DNA of 64,000 bases, from IMG/VR virus record IMGVR_UViG_3300023174_000090, positions 1 to 64,000 of that record. One strand, 5' to 3'. Every line of letters begins with the position of its first letter. The stretch's first letter is position 1. Positions 36,301-42,788 of the stretch are shown piece by piece. Under the pieces are notes generated by a model. That model saw only the letters and a program-made list of their open reading frames with translations, was not told the origin of the DNA and ran no database searches. A program made the position numbers and the translations under genes. Origin of the DNA: a virus.

Positions 36301-37310
36301 TTTCGATAAGTCCTATAAATGGAAATAATACTGCTTCTGGATATTATTCAAATGTAAATGGTGGTTATGGTAATAATGTACTTGGAGATTATTCAAGCAT
36401 AGGTGGCGGTATTTGTAATAATGCGTCTGGATATGTTTCGACAATTTCTGGTGGTAGAAGTAATACTGCTTCTGGATGCAAATCAACAGTAAGTGGTGGT
36501 TATTGTAATAGTTCTTGTGGATATAGTTCAACAGTTTCTGGTGGTTGTTGTAATACTGCTTTTGGATATGCTTCTAATGTTTCTGGTGGTATATCTAATA
36601 CTGCTTCTAACTATAATTCAAATGTTTCTGGTGGTAGAAGTAATACTGCTTCTGGATGTATATCAACAGTAAGTGGTGGTTGTGGTAATAGTTCTTGCGG
36701 ATATAGTTCAACAGTTTCCGGTGGTTGTTTCAATACTGCTTCTGGATGTGCTTCGAATGTTTCGGGTGGTATAGATAATACTGCTTGTGGCGATTATTCA
36801 AACGTTACTGGGGGTCGTTTCAATACGGTTTCTGGGGCGTATTCACACGTTGCTGGAGGTCGTGATAATATTGCTTCTGGAGATTATTCTGCGATATTGG
36901 GTGGTAGCTGTAATGATACCAACAATAAATCTAATACTTTTACTTTAGGTTCTAGTATAACAGCATCACAACCAAATTATACATACGTAAACAATTTATC
37001 TTCACAGAATAATATTAATGCTACTGTTATAAGCTCTATGGGTGGAAATTCAAATCAATGGAATTCTGCTTACTCAAACCAAACAAATTTTCTTCCATTG
37101 AGTGGTGGAATAATATCAGCAAACTCTTCTACAAACGCATTAACCGTTGTTGGTAATATATCTGCAACACAAAATTATTTTTCTGGAAGCAATAAATCAG
37201 TATTTACACCACAAACAAATACAGTCGGTATTAGTGCAATAAGTAATATTGTTGCTGTATCGGTTTTACCCGCAACACCAAATCCTTCAACACTATATAT
37301 TATTATATAA
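33321..37310 (+). CDS. Giant tail fibre with two YadA-like head arrays
   Basis: 1329 residues. The N-terminus (KKISQLPLNTSSLPTSAVII TNIGGVTYQSPLSAL) is a fibre attachment-type segment. Residues 64-273 are 14 tandem 15-residue repeats (SGYYSNVAGGxxNTA), the left-handed roll of YadA-type trimeric adhesin heads. A long stalk follows with GPALYV, KIGINQSFPNKELTVTGEIS and LPLTGGTITG modules. Residues 1006-1200 are a second array of 13 repeats, and a short C-terminal stalk follows. Parts of the stalk are duplicated nearly exactly at DNA level. It should form a trimeric, receptor-binding fibre. Many repeats carry Cys at the variable position. Confidence 0.8.
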   Translation: MASKKISQLPLNTSSLPTSAVIITNIGGVTYQSPLSALVDPSPYKFSNTNSNAIIPKLGNNTSSGYYSNVSGGSYNIASGNCSNVNGGSFNTACKGFSNVAGGYCNTASGYYSNVAGGMNNTASGDYSSVSNGLENISSANYSNIVGGVLNTASAYASNIAGGWGNNASNDYSNVAGGRSNTASACYSNVAGGYINTASGCYSNVAGGRNNTASNYISNVAGGGYNTASGYYSNITGGYGNTASGYSSTIAGGFCNTASGRYSSILGGRNNNTNNQCNTFILGSNITANAQDTTYVNNLFATNNIVIQGSLSAAGGATFADTVFTTTSALSVVNLGVGPALYVYQASGPYDVASFVDGDGIEVLHVGNANFGQTGKIGINQSFPNKELTVTGEISATGIIYALSGNSSSWNSVYNSVLSNSANNASINYVNSNYLPLTGGTIIGEVNVLSGLNAGYGNLTLEINENSVSVYGPLSSNNTIYDSVGNSTEWNSVYTTVYNTSADWDSTYTNQTNYLPLSGGTITGDVTILSGLEVGYGNLTLEINENSVSVYVPLSSNNAIYDSVGNSNQWNSVYTSVLNTSASNASINYVNSNYLPLTGGTITGPVEINASEVDNVLKLKGKYGGYLDIVLTDESFTAGYPAPVGSIGSSGEGFSVKYGVGDTQWGKVVYSTNFDEGDEATIKNLKLEKLKDGNNNFVLDTTGGFNVYNTANSNKAIEIVDNQLLYNVSNEVVLDFTDKFYIKKNTRIDADVTIFGNLTSTGTQTFANTIFSTTSSLSVYHVGTGPALWVGNYGTGDIASFYDLDKNIEILHVGGNDGIFPNVGVKTSYPNKDFTVNGEISASGDIWTSGRIISDIIETGSGSITLFVSSGLVGINTELPNKSLTVNGEISASGDIWTSGRIISDIIETGSGSITLFVSSGLVGINTELPNKSLTVNGEISASGIIYALSGNSSNWNSVYSSWETASATSIVSYNDTRFSKLSSQAYKLTYPRLSISPINGNNTASGYYSNVNGGYGNNVLGDYSSIGGGICNNASGYVSTISGGRSNTASGCKSTVSGGYCNSSCGYSSTVSGGCCNTAFGYASNVSGGISNTASNYNSNVSGGRSNTASGCISTVSGGCGNSSCGYSSTVSGGCFNTASGCASNVSGGIDNTACGDYSNVTGGRFNTVSGAYSHVAGGRDNIASGDYSAILGGSCNDTNNKSNTFTLGSSITASQPNYTYVNNLSSQNNINATVISSMGGNSNQWNSAYSNQTNFLPLSGGIISANSSTNALTVVGNISATQNYFSGSNKSVFTPQTNTVGISAISNIVAVSVLPATPNPSTLYIII
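33510..34139 (+). repeat. YadA-head repeat array 1 (14 x 45 bp)
   Basis: Fourteen 45-bp units, each encoding 15 residues of consensus SGxYSNVAGGxxNTA. The framework codons are conserved and positions 3-4 and 11-12 of the unit vary. The array is within the giant fibre gene. Confidence 0.85.
34618..35130 (+). repeat. 240-bp stalk modules in the giant fibre
   Basis: The LPLTGGTITG-coding block recurs at about 34621, 34861 and 35101, exactly 240 bases apart. The segment after it (tatggaaatttaacactag at 34686 and 34926) is nearly identical over about 115 bases between the first two modules. Each module encodes 80 residues. Confidence 0.75.
35821..36152 (+). repeat. 150-bp near-identical tandem duplication in fibre stalk
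   Basis: Units 35821-35970 and 35971-36120 match almost base for base; the A/G change in TCAGGAAGTA versus TCAGGGAGTA is one visible difference. A partial third copy runs from 36121 to about 36152. Each unit encodes 50 residues beginning LTVNGEISASGDIWTSGR. Confidence 0.85.
36336..36920 (+). repeat. YadA-head repeat array 2 (13 x 45 bp)
   Basis: Thirteen 45-bp units coding for 15-residue repeats related to array 1. This array is richer in Cys codons (SGC, CGYSSTVSGG, GGCCNTA). Confidence 0.8.
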
Positions 37311-37312
37311 AT

Positions 37313-37555
37313 ATGATTCTTAATAATATTCAAAATGGTTATATAGGAAATAAAGAAATTTCTAGAATTTATCTTGGAAATAATTTAATTTTTCCAGCCT
37401 TAAGTGGATTTTGGCAATTCACCGAAATAAATTCTACTATTACTGCATTCTCTGTTACCACAGTTCCTTCTGGTACAATAGATATTGATTGGGGAGATGA
37501 AAACGTAAGTACTATAAATTCTGGACAAACGATAAATAAAACATATACCATTTAA
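37313..37555 (+). CDS. N-terminal attachment piece of an LRR fibre (apparently frameshifted)
   Basis: 80 residues. It begins 2 bases after the giant fibre stop. NGYIGNKEISRIYLGNNLIF P is the common phage fibre N-terminal motif (x-I-x-K-I-Y-L-G-x-x-x-I-F-P). It is followed by FWQFTEINSTITAFSVTTVP, SGTIDIDWGDENVSTINSGQ, INKTYTI and a stop. The WGD element belongs to a beta-sandwich seen before leucine-rich repeats in BspA-like surface proteins (W-G-D-G-x-x-x-x-x-x-x-x-x-x-x-H-x-Y). The domain breaks off mid-strand, and the following ORF in the +1 frame continues it plausibly. I read the two as one gene interrupted by a one-base insertion in TTTAA, or as a programmed +1 shift. Confidence 0.6.
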   Translation: MILNNIQNGYIGNKEISRIYLGNNLIFPALSGFWQFTEINSTITAFSVTTVPSGTIDIDWGDENVSTINSGQTINKTYTI

Positions 37556-37559
37556 TTTT

Positions 37560-38921
37560 ATGGCAAACACTTCCATTACAATTTATCCTCAATATAATAG
37601 CAATCAGGTAACAAATATTAATTGCGGAACTAGTTCTCCTAGAATTGGTGGAACAATTGATATTTCGTCTTTTCCAAATTTAAATAGTTTTACTTGTGAT
37701 TCTAATGATATAACTTCTTTTAAAGGATTTGCTAACTGCCCGAACTTAACAAACGTTAGTCTTACCCTAAATAAAATTACAGGAAATTTTAATGATATAT
37801 TTCCAAATTTTAACAATAGATTAAATATGGTGAGTTTTGGCGTACGGTCAAACCTAATGACAGGAACAATTCCAAGTTTAAGTGGATTGAGTAATTTGCG
37901 AGTTTTTAGTTGCAATGAAAATCAACTTACAGGACTCATTCCTAGCTTGAGTGGTTTGACTAATTTTCGAGTTTTTGGTTGCAACTCAAATCAACTCACA
38001 GGAACAATTCCAAGTTTAAGTGGATTAATTAATTTGCAAGAGTTTCGTTGCTACTCAAATCAACTCACAGGAACAATTCCAAGTTTAAGTGGTTTGACTA
38101 ATTTGCGAGAGTTTAGTTGCAATGAAAATCAACTCACAGGAACACTTCCAAGTTTAAGTGGCTTGACTAATTTGCGAGTTTTTAATTACAATGAAAATCA
38201 ACTCACAGGAACAATTCCAAGTTTAAGTGGTTTGACTAATTTGCGAGAGTTTCGTTGCTACTCAAATCAACTCACGGGACCCATCCCCAGCTTGAGTGGC
38301 TTGACTAATTTGCAATATTTTTATTGCAACTCAAATCAACTCACAGGAACAATTCCAAGTTTAAGTGGATTAATTAATTTGCAAGAGTTTCGTTGCAGCT
38401 CAAATCAACTTACAGGCTTTGCTGGTGGTTCAGTTTCTAATACTCTTAGCAATTTTCAGGCACAAAATAACCAACTAACCCAAAGTGCTGTTGATACCAT
38501 CTTATCAACATTTAATGCAACAACAAGAACCACGGGAACAAGAGTTTTAAATTTAGGTGGTGCAGGCAACAGTGCTCCAAGTTATACGGGAGGAGTTACT
38601 ACAACGTCTCTTGGATTTAATTTTTCTAGAACAGGAACTCTTGTAACAGCAAATGTAAATAATCATGGACATACAAATGGAAACCTTGTAACAATTACGG
38701 AAATACCACAAACAGATTTTCAAGGAACATTTACCATAACAGTAACTGGACCAAATCAATTCCGATACACAACGGTAACATCCGGATCTATTACAGGAAC
38801 AGGAACAGCCACTATGAGAAGAACGACCAATGCTAATGATGGATTTAGATCATATCAAAACCTTGCCCTCGTTACAAGACTAGGAGGATTTCCTTGGAAC
38901 GTAAATATTAACTTCCCATAA
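37560..38921 (+). CDS. Leucine-rich-repeat fibre protein (distal part)
   Basis: 453 residues. After an N-terminal strand region (SITIYPQYNSNQVTNINCGT) there are about nine 23-residue leucine-rich repeats, consensus LTGTIPSLSGLTNLREFSCN ENQ, between residues 97 and 290. The C-terminal 150 residues are beta-rich (TTGTRVLNLGGAGNSAPSYT, GTFTITVTGPNQFRYTTVTS). LRR solenoids of this type bind proteins or glycans, so a receptor-binding tip is likely. The repeats are nearly identical at DNA level. The ATG at 37560 lacks the close TAAATA element found before other late genes, which supports its being the continuation of the preceding ORF. Confidence 0.65.
   Translation: MANTSITIYPQYNSNQVTNINCGTSSPRIGGTIDISSFPNLNSFTCDSNDITSFKGFANCPNLTNVSLTLNKITGNFNDIFPNFNNRLNMVSFGVRSNLMTGTIPSLSGLSNLRVFSCNENQLTGLIPSLSGLTNFRVFGCNSNQLTGTIPSLSGLINLQEFRCYSNQLTGTIPSLSGLTNLREFSCNENQLTGTLPSLSGLTNLRVFNYNENQLTGTIPSLSGLTNLREFRCYSNQLTGPIPSLSGLTNLQYFYCNSNQLTGTIPSLSGLINLQEFRCSSNQLTGFAGGSVSNTLSNFQAQNNQLTQSAVDTILSTFNATTRTTGTRVLNLGGAGNSAPSYTGGVTTTSLGFNFSRTGTLVTANVNNHGHTNGNLVTITEIPQTDFQGTFTITVTGPNQFRYTTVTSGSITGTGTATMRRTTNANDGFRSYQNLALVTRLGGFPWNVNINFP
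37857..38422 (+). repeat. Leucine-rich-repeat DNA array, 69-bp period
   Basis: About eight tandem 69-bp units encoding LTG(T/L/P)IPSLSGLxNLxxFxCNxNQ. Adjacent copies share long identical blocks such as aacaattccaagtttaagtg, so recombinational gain or loss of repeats is likely. Confidence 0.8.
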
Positions 38922-38922
38922 T

Positions 38923-39129
38923 ATGATAAATGTATACACAAAAGCAGTAATTGAAATAACAGAAAACCAGTGGGTTATGCTTTACGAAGAAGAATCTAAA
39001 AATATTCTCATAGAACCTCAACAATCTTCGGGGTTTTATACAGCAGTTGATATATTAGTAGTTGCTGATTCTAAAGAAGAATTGGACCAATATATCTTAG
39101 AAAATCAGCTGTTTAAATTAATTTTTTAA
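38923..39129 (+). CDS. Small protein after fibre gene
   Basis: 68 residues. MINVYTKAVIEITENQWVML YEEES opens like small phage proteins with VYTKAVI-x-I-x-T-G-x-x-L-E-E-E-S, commonly found next to tail or fibre genes. The C-terminus is helical (SKEELDQYILENQLFKLIF). It starts 1 base after the LRR gene stop and probably serves fibre assembly, although this is unproven. Confidence 0.5.
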   Translation: MINVYTKAVIEITENQWVMLYEEESKNILIEPQQSSGFYTAVDILVVADSKEELDQYILENQLFKLIF

Positions 39130-39137
39130 ATTCTGCC

Positions 39138-39163
39138 AGTTCCACGACAATGTATTTGGAACT
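39138..39163. terminator. Possible weak bidirectional terminator between convergent fibre and sulfotransferase units
   Basis: AGTTCCA (39138-39144) and TGGAACT (39157-39163) form a perfect 7-bp inverted repeat with a 12-base loop in the spacer after the fibre genes. No strong T tract follows on either strand. Confidence 0.3.
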
Positions 39164-39187
39164 TTAAAGCCAAAAAATTTTAGTCAA

Positions 39188-39284
39188 TTACTCTTGATTT
39201 TCCCATGTTTCTAATGTGTATTTAAAAAGCGAACCAATTACCGTCTTCAGCAGTGAATACAATTGTGGAAGGTTGCAATAACAT
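39188..39284 (-). pseudogene. Frameshifted remnant of a small phage protein
   Basis: On the minus strand, ATG at 39284 opens MLLQPSTIVFTAEDGNWFAF then a stop. Removing one base of the run TTTTT at the end continues it as KYTLETWENQE to a TAA at 39188-39190. The composite 31-residue peptide looks like real protein. It could be a decayed small fibre-associated gene or a sequencing error in a homopolymer. Confidence 0.4.
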
Positions 39285-39300
39285 TTCAACAATAATACAA

Positions 39301-40119
39301 TTAGCTAATATAACCAAAACGTTTTTGATAGTTATAATAAGTTTTATCAATCCAATTACAAATATCTTTACCTAAAACTTCCTTATAATCCGTATTTAAG
39401 GGAATCACTTCACTTCTAATAGTGTGAAGATCACTAGTAAGACCATATACAGAATCATCTTCTTTAATGGACTGCTCAACATTTTTAAAATCATGTTGAA
39501 ATGACTCTAGTCCAAGATAATTGTAAATTTTATTAAGTTCTTGTTGAGGATTATTTGTTAAATCTTCTGCTCTGACATATAAAACATTTTTATTAATGCC
39601 CTCTAGAAAACATTGCTCTAAACGCTCCAGTGCAAGTCCCACTGGTGGCGATGCAAACCAAGAATCCACTCTTTTTGCTGTGTTTGTACCAGACATTTCC
39701 GCATGATTTTGAATTGATTGATGGTTTTCTTGGTTTTTACGATAAATTTTTTCCATGGATGAAATAATACTTTTTAAGTTTCTTACCATGCATATCATTT
39801 TTGGTTTATATGGCATAAATGCCTCAAACCATTTATAATGAATAGTACCGCCTCTTGTTTTTATGCAAATATTAGATTTTTCTGAATATGAACTTGCATA
39901 TCCTTCTAAACCACCCCAACAAAATCCTCTCCATGCATTTATTGCTAAATTCTTATTAATAGCCTTAACTTCTGGAGAATTTGTAAAATTCATTCTAGCT
40001 CCATAGAGATATTCAAGAACTGGATCAGTAGGAGTTGCTGTTATTGTTGGATTTTGATTAAGAATACATTGAAGAAGCGTTGACATGCTTCTAGGCATTG
40101 AAGAATTAAAAAATATCAT
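39301..40119 (-). CDS. Sulfotransferase (PAPS-dependent family)
   Basis: 272 residues. MIFFNSSMPRSMSTLLQCIL (1-20) occupies the 5'-phosphosulfate-binding loop position, with R10, S11 and S13. The second PAPS element is MICMVRNLKSIISSM (108-122), with Arg113 as the 3'-phosphate-binding arginine. The C-terminal part has the conserved YVRAEDLTNNPQQELNKIYN YLGLE. It would move sulfate from PAPS to a hydroxyl or amino group of a glycan or other acceptor. It ends a late-type operon (zinc protein, unknown, GT9, sulfotransferase). The C-terminus is paralogous to the fragment at 1-126. Confidence 0.75.
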   Translation of the reverse strand: MIFFNSSMPRSMSTLLQCILNQNPTITATPTDPVLEYLYGARMNFTNSPEVKAINKNLAINAWRGFCWGGLEGYASSYSEKSNICIKTRGGTIHYKWFEAFMPYKPKMICMVRNLKSIISSMEKIYRKNQENHQSIQNHAEMSGTNTAKRVDSWFASPPVGLALERLEQCFLEGINKNVLYVRAEDLTNNPQQELNKIYNYLGLESFQHDFKNVEQSIKEDDSVYGLTSDLHTIRSEVIPLNTDYKEVLGKDICNWIDKTYYNYQKRFGYIS

Positions 40120-40122
40120 ACA

Positions 40123-41052
40123 TTAAAACACTATAGTAGGATTCATATTAAAAAGCAACTCATTTTTTGAACCTAAAATTGATTCTATAAACCTATTTTT
40201 GTCAAATAGTTTATTAATATCTTTATACGGACATTCATGCAGTCTACCACCTGTCCAATCATCAGATTCTAAGTACGAATCTATTCTATGGCGAAATACT
40301 TCTTGTTTATCTACTACAATATTTGTATGAATTTCATGTCCAAATACTTTTGGAGAGTTTGAAATCCATCCAACGGTAGCATTTTTGTTTAAAGCTGCTG
40401 CTGCATGTTGAGCAAATGAATCTATACATAAAAATTTGTCTGATAATGCAATATAACAGAACAAATTTCTAAAATTATCTGTTACTGGAATGGTATTTTT
40501 AATATTTTGTTGATCTTCTCTCTTAATATGAAGTATTTTATCAAATTTATCTTTAATAGAATCAACAATTTCTGCGGTAAATGATATTGGAAGATCTCTG
40601 GACCAAGAATATGGTATTTTTTGATTTTCAGCACCTCCTGAAGATTGAATTGTGAGTATTGGACCTTGTTTATTTAAAATATTTTGAACAAACATCAACT
40701 CTCTTTCGGTTAGAAAGAGTTCTGGTTTAATAGAAATACATGGAATATTGAATATATCACACCAAATTTCTGCTAAATGTTTTTTTCTATATAAAAGATC
40801 TCCAGAATGATACGGTTCCATTCTGAATATTTTAGAATCTTTGTTTTTTATATAATCATCATAAAAATAAGAAATATTTCCAAATTTATATACCCTAAAA
40901 ACATTAGGATTATGTAAAAATACTTCTGGATAAGAAGTTACAACAATTAATTCATGTTCTGGATATGCAGATTTTATCGATTTTACAACTGATGTTCCTA
41001 CAATTGATTTTCCACAACCACCGTCAATATGATAAATTGCATATTTTTCCAT
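40123..41052 (-). CDS. Glycosyltransferase family 9-like (GT-B)
   Basis: 309 residues. MEKYAIYHIDGGCGKSIVGT SVVKSIKSAYPEHELIVVTS YPEVF is the GT9 opening, with the glycine-rich loop and W-x-x-F/V-x-x-x-x-x-H-x-x-V pattern. A second half has GPILTIQSSGGAE, LHIKRED and LCIDSFAQHAAAALNKNATV GW, the D-S-x-x-x-H-x-A-A-A-x-x-x-x-x-x-V-x-W signature of heptosyltransferase-like enzymes. The sugar is unknown. It is 3 bases upstream of the sulfotransferase, so the two probably act on the same product. Confidence 0.7.
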   Translation of the reverse strand: MEKYAIYHIDGGCGKSIVGTSVVKSIKSAYPEHELIVVTSYPEVFLHNPNVFRVYKFGNISYFYDDYIKNKDSKIFRMEPYHSGDLLYRKKHLAEIWCDIFNIPCISIKPELFLTERELMFVQNILNKQGPILTIQSSGGAENQKIPYSWSRDLPISFTAEIVDSIKDKFDKILHIKREDQQNIKNTIPVTDNFRNLFCYIALSDKFLCIDSFAQHAAAALNKNATVGWISNSPKVFGHEIHTNIVVDKQEVFRHRIDSYLESDDWTGGRLHECPYKDINKLFDKNRFIESILGSKNELLFNMNPTIVF

Positions 41053-41053
41053 T

Positions 41054-41533
41054 TTATTTTATATATTTGTTAAAAAACTCTAAATCATCACCATTTGGTA
41101 TTCCTACTTTTATAGTTTTATAATATCCTAAAGTATTATTAAATAATAATTTATTATTATTAATATATTTAAAATATTTTGTTTTTTTCTTTAATATATT
41201 CTTAATATTATTACCAAATTTATTAATATCTTCAAAATATTCTGAATATTCTATAGATAGTGTATTATTTTTATATATTGTATATATTTTAATATTTAAA
41301 TCTCTAAAGAGTATTATAAATGATTCTAAAATTTTGTCAAGTTCTTTTTCTAGAAAAAATTTGAAATATTTTTCTCTTTGGGTGATCTTTTTATTCCCTA
41401 TCAATCCCCATTCATCCATGTCTCTAATAATATTATCCGCTATATGGGATAGATATTCATCTATTTTAAATATTATAACTCTTTGATTTAAATATATTAA
41501 TAGATGCTCTTTAATTTTTGATTTTTCCAGCAT
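41054..41533 (-). CDS. Unknown helical protein in glycan operon
   Basis: 159 residues, rich in Ile, Lys, Asn and Phe. Predicted helices include KIKEHLLIYLNQRVIIFKID EYLSHIADNIIRDM and EKYFKFFLEKELDKILESFI ILFRD. The C-terminus GIPNGDDLEFFNKYIK is short and polar. No family was recognised. Very AT-rich, which hints at recent acquisition. It overlaps the upstream zinc protein by 23 bases and abuts GT9. Confidence 0.45.
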   Translation of the reverse strand: MLEKSKIKEHLLIYLNQRVIIFKIDEYLSHIADNIIRDMDEWGLIGNKKITQREKYFKFFLEKELDKILESFIILFRDLNIKIYTIYKNNTLSIEYSEYFEDINKFGNNIKNILKKKTKYFKYINNNKLLFNNTLGYYKTIKVGIPNGDDLEFFNKYIK

Positions 41534-42068
41534 TTACTGCCAGTATAGCATCTACAATTGCATTTTCAAGCAATTCTTTTGGAATTTTCATAGAACCCTC
41601 TTGTACTATTTTGTTCAAATCTTCCATGTTTTTGACTATTTTTCTTTTAAAATCTATGCATTCTATCATTTCATGTTTAGAAAGATTTGAATATGTTGGA
41701 CTTTCTCTTAAATTAAAAGCTTCCATTAAAGGTTCCGCAGCTAAAGATATGATTGAAGCAATTTTTTTATACAATCTATCTAATGGAGATGTATATACAC
41801 GGTTTTCTTCTATTAAACTACTTGCAACATTTAAAAAATAACTCATAAGAGCGGATTTTTCCGATTGAATAGCAGTTCTATTTAAAAATTCTGCACTTTT
41901 TATATGAACTTTTCCATATGGATTGTGAGGACACCCAGATCCCACCGATTCAGAACCACAATATATGCATTTTCTATCAATATTCATATGCACATGGGTT
42001 TCTGTGGGGGAATATGGACACCCCCTACCAAAACAAGCAGCTCCGCAATATATACATTCAGAATTCAT
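41511..42068 (-). CDS. Tandem zinc-knuckle protein
   Basis: 185 residues from ATG 42068. A GTG at 42083 would read through the late promoter and is rejected. Two copies of a C-I-Y-C-G-x(7)-GCP-x-x-P-x(4-6)-H module lie at residues 5-27 (Cys5, Cys8, Cys17, His25/27) and 34-55 (Cys34, Cys37, Cys46, His48/55), likely binding two zinc ions. The rest is helical. Unknown role. It is first in the minus-strand operon that ends with GT9 and the sulfotransferase. Confidence 0.55.
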   Translation of the reverse strand: MNSECIYCGAACFGRGCPYSPTETHVHMNIDRKCIYCGSESVGSGCPHNPYGKVHIKSAEFLNRTAIQSEKSALMSYFLNVASSLIEENRVYTSPLDRLYKKIASIISLAAEPLMEAFNLRESPTYSNLSKHEMIECIDFKRKIVKNMEDLNKIVQEGSMKIPKELLENAIVDAILAVNAGKIKN

Positions 42069-42498
42069 AACTGTATTTATCACTTCTATTCAAAAATTCT
42101 TTCGGAGGACTTCCAATTCGTACGTTTATAATGCCGTTATAGTAATCGTCTCGAAGTAAAACATCACGTTCTATCTGTTCTTTAATCTCAAAATATGCTA
42201 ATTCCCATTTGGAATGGCATGTTTTTATAATTTTAAACGTAAAATTTTCCTTACCATGTTTTTGTATATCTTGATTCAATTTTTCGGATGAACTTGTGTA
42301 CGATTTCCAATCAGATTCTACAAAATCAATTCGTTTTCTTTTTTTACCCTTCAGTGGTTTTCTTGTTAATTTAGATTTACATTGTTTTTTGCCAATATAT
42401 TTTTTATTTTCAATGTTATTTGTAATTTCGTAAATTATTCCAAATGTATTTTCATTTAAAATTACATTTTCAGTTAAAATCCAATGACCCGTATCCAT
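42058..42498 (-). CDS. SegE-like GIY-YIG homing endonuclease
   Basis: 146 residues. FGIIYEITNNIENKKYIGKK (19-38) is a GIY-YIG motif. It is followed by K-x-x-x-x-x-x-SDWKSYTSSSEKLNQDIQKHG, KENFTFKIIKTCHSKWELAY FEIKEQIERDVLL and DDYYNGIINVRIG. This order matches the phage SegE-type GIY-YIG family. It probably acts as a free-standing homing endonuclease. The end overlaps the ATG region of the downstream zinc protein by 11 bases, and its start abuts a conserved small gene. Confidence 0.75.
   Translation of the reverse strand: MDTGHWILTENVILNENTFGIIYEITNNIENKKYIGKKQCKSKLTRKPLKGKKRKRIDFVESDWKSYTSSSEKLNQDIQKHGKENFTFKIIKTCHSKWELAYFEIKEQIERDVLLRDDYYNGIINVRIGSPPKEFLNRSDKYSYEF
42074..42079 (-). promoter_or_regulatory. 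Late promoter element TAAATA (for zinc protein / GT9 / sulfotransferase operon)
   Basis: Minus-strand TAAATA only 5 bases before the ATG at 42068. It supports late expression of the sulfotransferase operon. Confidence 0.5.
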
Positions 42499-42767
42499 TA
42501 TAGTTCTTTTCTATTCAAACTTCTTCTGATAATTAAAGGAGTTTTAGAATTTTTTTTATTTTTTTTCTTTGATTTTTTCTTTGATTTTGTAGCAGGAAAA
42601 ACACCACCATATATATTTCTAGAATCCCCTTTAGCTATTGAATCTGAAGAATTAATACTGTCCGGAGGTCCGTATACAGCTTGAGCAGGACTACCAAAAG
42701 CACCACCATCTCCCGCAGTATTATCTTCCATAATTAATTCAAATGCTTGTTGAAATTTGTTTAACAT
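42498..42767 (-). CDS. Small conserved T4-like phage protein, unknown function
   Basis: 89 residues. The N-terminus FQQAFELIMEDNTAGDGGAF GSPAQ, the middle SIAKGDSRNIYGG and the very basic end KSKKKSKKKNKKNSKTP, then IIRRSLNRKEL, match a short protein found in many T4-like phages with (D-N-T-A-G-x-G-G-x-F-G ... GD-x-R-x-P ... polyK). Function is not known. It is divergently arranged from uvsY. Confidence 0.55.
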   Translation of the reverse strand: MLNKFQQAFELIMEDNTAGDGGAFGSPAQAVYGPPDSINSSDSIAKGDSRNIYGGVFPATKSKKKSKKKNKKNSKTPLIIRRSLNRKEL

Positions 42768-42777
42768 ATGTTATTAT
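42750..42777 (+). promoter_or_regulatory. Sigma70-like promoter for uvsY-uvsW-55-47
   Basis: TTGAAA (42750-42755), 16-base spacer, TATTAT (42772-42777), with 11 bases to the first ATG at 42789. Confidence 0.5.
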
Positions 42778-42788
42778 AAGAAATACTT

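Noticed and set aside
33510-36920. CRISPR-like direct repeats
   Set aside because: The 45-bp units are in-frame codons of one long ORF with periodic protein motif, without unique spacers of CRISPR size or cas genes.
37306-37313. Exact TATAAATA just at the start of the 37313 ORF (and likewise at 6118-6125)
   Set aside because: The element overlaps the ATG itself, so it cannot drive that start; it may be chance in AT-rich sequence.
37857-38422. CRISPR or satellite interpretation of the 69-bp repeats
   Set aside because: They encode in-frame 23-residue leucine-rich repeats in a continuous ORF.
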